Below, one piece after another: positions 5,816 through 6,331 of a stretch of 6,331 nucleotides of DNA. The position numbers and the translations under genes were made by a program. Each line of letters starts with the position of its first letter. Within the stretch, counting starts at the first letter, position 1. The stretch lies in contig CALEPU010000157.1 of assembly GCA_937913075.1 (NCBI GenBank), forward strand, positions 1 through 6,331, given 5' to 3'. The notes beneath the pieces are model-generated. The model had not been told where the DNA came from. It ran no database searches and saw only the letters and a program-made list of their open reading frames with translations. This DNA is from an uncultured Clostridia bacterium (lineage in GTDB: Bacteria; Bacillota; Clostridia; Christensenellales; CAG-138).

Positions 5816-6331
5816 TCACAGCTCGCCCCGAATTAAAAGAGCATCCGCGAGTATCTGCGCGTGATCTCCCGCCATACCGAAGCTGCCGATGAACAAGGCT
5901 TTCCCTTCGGAGATATCATAGCCCACTCTTAAAGTAACGCCCTTGCTTTCGCTGTGCAGAACTATGACCCTTTCCTCCTTCTCGACGCTGACGGCGAACA
6001 AGTCCGCATCGGCGGCGTCATCCGCCGCGGCAGGCGCCGCGCCTTCCGGCAGCAGGGCCATATACGCTATGGTTATTATCCGCCCGCGAGGATCCCTCTC
6101 TACCCTGCCGTAAGCGCCTATCTGTCGAAGAGACGCGCAAGCGACGCCCGTTTCCTCCATTAGCTCCCTTAAAGCACCATGCTCCGGGCTCTCGTCCATG
6201 TTGAGGAAGCCGCCCGGGAAAGCCCATTTGCCTATAAACGGATGATTGCGCCTTTTAATCAGCAGCAGCGTCAGCTCACCTTGGGCGCCTCTCCCGAAGA
6301 TGAGCGTGTCCACCGTGACGGAAGGCCGCGG
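5816..6331 (-). CDS. NUDIX hydrolase, 5' end outside window
   Basis: NUDIX hydrolases cleave nucleoside diphosphates linked to another moiety. The complete box G-x5-E-x7-RE-U-x-EE-x-G-U is present: GFLNMDESPEHGALRELMEE followed by TGV, with the metal-binding RE and EE residues intact. Upstream, LLLIKRRNHPFIGKWAFPGG is typical of the ADP-ribose pyrophosphatase-like subgroup. An in-frame GTG exists at 6313, but the frame stays open to the window edge and reads PRPSVTVDTLIFG, matching the common N-terminal RPSVTVD strand of that subgroup. The true start therefore lies beyond 6331 and GTG is an internal valine. The visible 171 residues include an Ala/Asp-rich loop (AAPAAADDAADADLF) after the box. 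It is on the same strand as LOG and 121 bases upstream, but LOG has its own promoter. The substrate, perhaps ADP-ribose or a related dinucleotide, is inferred. Confidence 0.92.
   Translation of the reverse strand, partial: PRPSVTVDTLIFGRGAQGELTLLLIKRRNHPFIGKWAFPGGFLNMDESPEHGALRELMEETGVACASLRQIGAYGRVERDPRGRIITIAYMALLPEGAAPAAADDAADADLFAVSVEKEERVIVLHSESKGVTLRVGYDISEGKALFIGSFGMAGDHAQILADALLIRGEL

Noticed and set aside
6313..6315. GTG start for the NUDIX gene
   Set aside because: The frame is open to the window edge and encodes the conserved RPSVTVD strand upstream, so this is an internal valine codon.

Overview
The window looks like chromosomal DNA from a GC-rich member of the Clostridia (Firmicutes), possibly an Oscillospiraceae-type gut bacterium. 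This rests on an AddB-type recombination nuclease rather than RecB, strong purine-rich Shine-Dalgarno sequences, TATAAT-type promoters and compact rho-independent terminators. The lineage is inferred from gene type and signals only. I see no rRNA, tRNA, CRISPR array, insertion sequence or phage module, and no clear new multi-gene system.

Left edge (1-207): an AT-rich stretch, about 35% GC by hand count, carries an open frame that enters from outside and runs rightwards into the tail of addB. I cannot identify it. A hairpin with T-tracts on both strands (157-177) terminates addB.

Main gene (208-3585, minus): addB, the helicase-like, iron-sulfur nuclease subunit of the AddAB double-strand-break repair enzyme. 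All hallmark motifs are present. The start is best placed at 3585 rather than at the longer ORF start at 3615. The partner gene addA is not next to it in this window.

Divergent spacer (3586-3856) and small regulator: promoters point both ways, and there are tandem TGTGAAAT-type repeats. A 65-residue XRE-family DNA-binding protein (3857-4054, plus) follows and ends in a good terminator. The repeats could be its operator; this is inference.

Right half (4172-6331, all minus): reading in transcription order there is a NUDIX hydrolase cut by the window edge, then a promoter, a LOG-family Rossmann protein, a universal-stress-protein-like protein four bases downstream, and after a hairpin a small, very acidic protein of unknown function. 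LOG and the USP-like gene form a likely transcription unit. No stretch longer than 300 bases lacks a gene.
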